From the NCBI GenBank assembly GCA_007129635.1, contig SKVE01000480.1:1-8030 (forward strand): a stretch of DNA of 8,030 bases, in the 5' to 3' direction. Shown in pieces: positions 6,428-8,030 of the stretch. The translations under genes were made by a program, and so were the position numbers. The notes under the pieces are model-generated. The model was not told the DNA's origin. It saw nothing but the letters and a program-made list of their open reading frames with translations, and made no database searches. Within the stretch, counting starts at the first letter, position 1; the number at the start of each line of letters is the position of its first letter. Source of the DNA: Planctomycetaceae bacterium (GTDB taxonomy: Bacteria; Planctomycetota; Planctomycetia; Pirellulales; Pirellulaceae).

Positions 6428-7450
6428 ATGAGATCGAAGCTCGGTAAGAACGGTGGCTTCACGCTGGTGGAGCTGCTTGTCGTGATCGCCATTATCGGCG
6501 TGCTGGTTGCCCTGCTGTTGCCTGCGGTGCAGGCTGCGCGTGAGGCTGCTCGCCGCAGCCAGTGCGTGAACAACATGAAACAGTTGGTGTTAGCCATGCA
6601 CAACTATCACGACACCCACCAGACGTTTACGCGGAATGCCTTTAGGAATCCCCATTGGTCAGGATGGCACAATTTCAGCGCGAATGTCCGGATTCTGCCG
6701 TACCTGGAACAAGGCCCTCTGCATGACCAGTTCGACTTTTCGGCTGGCTGGGGCTTCAACCAGAATGGTCCGATGCAGCAAAACGTGGCGACTTTTCAAT
6801 GCCCCTCGTCGCCTCGATATACCGGCACGATCTCCTGGTCCGGCCCCGGAACAAACTACGCCTGGTGCTCGGGCAGTTCGCCGCACACAGGAGGCAATGG
6901 CGCCAACGGTACTTTGCAGAACGGGATGTTCATGAACAACATGGACTTCCGTATGGCGGATGCCATGGACGGCACAAGCAATACGATCTTTCTGTCGGAG
7001 GTTCTCTCCGGAAGCGGCACAAACGATCCCGCCAGGGCACGATTCCCCTTCGACATCTACTACGGCGGTGATGCGAACATCACAGCAATCGCCAACATGG
7101 ACCATCCCACACAAGCCGAATTGGATGTAATCGGCATGGGCTGTGAAACGGCGGCACAGGGTGTTCGAGGCAACAACGGTACGCTTTGGGCCTGGTACTC
7201 TCACACCCAATCGCTGTTCAACGCCGCCGCGCCGCCGAACTGGCGATACCCTTCCTGTGGAGGAAACTGCTGCCCAGGCGGGGCTCACGATTGGGGATGG
7301 GGCGTGATGCCGGCCCGTAGCATGCATCCCGGCGGCGTCAACGTCGGGCTGGGCGACGGATCGGTGCGGTTTGTCAGCGAGACAGTCAATCTTCTGACCT
7401 GGCAACGTTTGGCTCAACGGAGTTCCGGGCAACCCGCAGGTGAATTCTAG
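6428..7450 (+). CDS. DUF1559 prepilin-like protein with N-terminal methylation motif and H-X9-DG tail
   Basis: A 340-residue protein of the planctomycete-expanded DUF1559 family, whose role is not established; pseudopilin-like surface or secreted proteins are the usual view. The N-terminus is a type IV prepilin signal: K4/K7, then G10|F11-TLVELLVVIAIIG with the conserved Glu at +5 (E15) and a hydrophobic helix to about residue 33. A prepilin peptidase would cut after G10 and methylate F11. The stretch AAREAARRSQCVNNMKQ after it is typical. The C-terminal H300-x9-D310-G311 motif (HPGGVNVGLGDG) is the family hallmark. A Cys-rich stretch, CGGNCC, lies shortly before it. The start ATG 6428 is set by AAGGAG at 6416-6421, 6 nt upstream; in-frame codons before it (GTG 6386 and GTG 6425) are less likely. 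A small lipoprotein gene follows, a pairing common beside DUF1559 genes. Confidence 0.95.
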   Translation: MRSKLGKNGGFTLVELLVVIAIIGVLVALLLPAVQAAREAARRSQCVNNMKQLVLAMHNYHDTHQTFTRNAFRNPHWSGWHNFSANVRILPYLEQGPLHDQFDFSAGWGFNQNGPMQQNVATFQCPSSPRYTGTISWSGPGTNYAWCSGSSPHTGGNGANGTLQNGMFMNNMDFRMADAMDGTSNTIFLSEVLSGSGTNDPARARFPFDIYYGGDANITAIANMDHPTQAELDVIGMGCETAAQGVRGNNGTLWAWYSHTQSLFNAAAPPNWRYPSCGGNCCPGGAHDWGWGVMPARSMHPGGVNVGLGDGSVRFVSETVNLLTWQRLAQRSSGQPAGEF

Positions 7451-7511
7451 TGCTGTCTCCTGCGGCTGCTGTCCGACAAACCCGCGAAAGGAAAATCGAA
7501 AGGTGAAAATC

Positions 7512-7832
7512 ATGATGCCACGTACGTGCTTTTGGGTATTGGTTATGGCGGTCTCGTTGCCATGGCTCGGATGTGGAGGGCCCTCTTCCCAACAGCCGAG
7601 AGCGATCCCGGTCGTCCAGCAGACGGGCCTGGACGAGGCCAAACAACTGCTGCAAGGTTATGTCGACGGGAACCCGGTGGGAAGTGAGGCCGATATGTAT
7701 GGAGAGATTGTTTCGGCCGTTCGCGAGGAAGATGCGAGCAAGGCGGATATCCTGGACGCTGGCTTGCAGGAGATTGCCGCCAATCCGTCGATCGCCGCCA
7801 GAAAGGCCAAGGAATTGCTGGGCGAGCTTTAA
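7512..7832 (+). CDS. Small putative lipoprotein downstream of the DUF1559 gene
   Basis: A 106-residue protein with a lipoprotein-type signal: one Arg, a hydrophobic core (residues 6-19), then W18-L19-G20-C21-G-G. C21 would be the lipidated Cys, although Trp at -3 is not the usual Leu of a lipobox. After a Pro/Gln/Ser linker, residues about 40-106 look like a small helical domain, ending KAKELLGEL. I know no function for it. Small Gly/Cys-anchored lipoproteins with a helical tail often follow DUF1559 genes in planctomycetes. It starts 61 bp after the DUF1559 stop with no promoter or terminator visible between, so co-transcription is likely. The start is uncertain: ATG 7512 has AAAGGTG 6 nt upstream (7499-7505), while GTG 7503 has AAAGGA (7487-7492) 10 nt upstream and would add three residues including a Lys. 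Confidence 0.77.
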   Translation: MMPRTCFWVLVMAVSLPWLGCGGPSSQQPRAIPVVQQTGLDEAKQLLQGYVDGNPVGSEADMYGEIVSAVREEDASKADILDAGLQEIAANPSIAARKAKELLGEL

Positions 7833-7983
7833 CACTGGACCGCGCGAGCCAACCTGTGTGCCAACCGCGTATTGACACACGCAAACGGAACGCACCAAGT
7901 CCGGAGTCCATTGCGTCGTCGGCACCCGGGAACGGCGTTGCGGCAAACACCACCAGGAAGCCGACCTGAACGTTCTCAATCAA

Positions 7984-8019
7984 AGCAGCGAAGCGGCCTG
8001 CTGTAGCCGCTTCGCTGCT
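7984..8019. terminator. Perfect 14-bp hairpin after the lipoprotein gene, possible terminator
   Basis: AGCAGCGAAGCGGC (7984-7997) is the exact reverse complement of 8006-8019, with an 8-nt loop (7998-8005). It is a very stable stem about 150 nt beyond the lipoprotein stop. No T-run follows on either strand, so it is not a canonical intrinsic terminator. A Rho-assisted terminator, an mRNA 3'-end stabiliser or a dispersed palindromic repeat unit are all possible. Between 7833 and 7983 I see no gene or other convincing signal. Confidence 0.45.
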
Positions 8020-8030
8020 GATCGGTGGGA

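Noticed and set aside
7872..7900. A TTGACA hexamer after the lipoprotein gene as a promoter -35 box
   Set aside because: No TATAAT-like hexamer lies 16-18 bp downstream and no gene follows within the window.
7543..7983. A 146-codon minus-strand ORF across the lipoprotein gene and the following non-coding DNA
   Set aside because: It begins with TTG without a ribosome binding site, overlaps the better-supported lipoprotein gene and shows no family motif.

Overview
The window is GC-rich, almost fully coding on the + strand, and most likely comes from a planctomycete (Planctomycetota, probably a Pirellulales-type genome). The main reasons are a DUF1559 prepilin-like protein with the H-X9-DG C-terminal motif, a DUF1080 carbohydrate-related protein and a small lipoprotein behind the DUF1559 gene. 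All three are typical of that phylum. The assignment is by family content, not by a marker gene.

Layout. Positions 1-246 hold the 3' end of a DUF1080 (3-keto-disaccharide hydrolase-like) gene. An SDR oxidoreductase of the '3-ketoacyl-ACP reductase' type follows at 272-1048 after 25 bp. Next come four same-strand genes (1081-6183): an 89-aa WXG100-like protein, a 189-aa helical protein of unknown function, a 79-aa WXG100-like protein, and a 1310-aa membrane-anchored FtsK/SpoIIIE-type ATPase with three tandem ATPase-fold modules. Positions 6184-6427 are non-coding and carry a promoter-like sequence for the next unit. That unit is the DUF1559 gene (6428-7450) followed by a small lipoprotein gene (about 7512-7832). 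The window ends in about 200 non-coding bases holding a perfect 14-bp hairpin (7984-8019).

The block of interest is 1081-6183. WXG100-like helical hairpins beside an EssC/EccC-like triple-module ATPase are the minimal signature of type VII (ESX/Ess) secretion, known best from Actinobacteria and Firmicutes. This version differs from both classical forms. The WxG motif reads WxD in both small proteins. The ATPase carries long coiled coils flanking a central transmembrane hairpin, with no FHA domains seen. Only the middle ATPase module has intact Walker A and B motifs. No other classical T7SS membrane component lies in the window. A 189-aa coiled-coil protein of unknown role sits between the two WXG-like genes. 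A compact type VII-like system in a diderm planctomycete is the best reading, but secretion itself is inferred from the gene set.

The SDR and DUF1080 genes upstream look like sugar metabolism and are probably only positional neighbours, although the 32-bp gap would allow read-through into the WXG gene.
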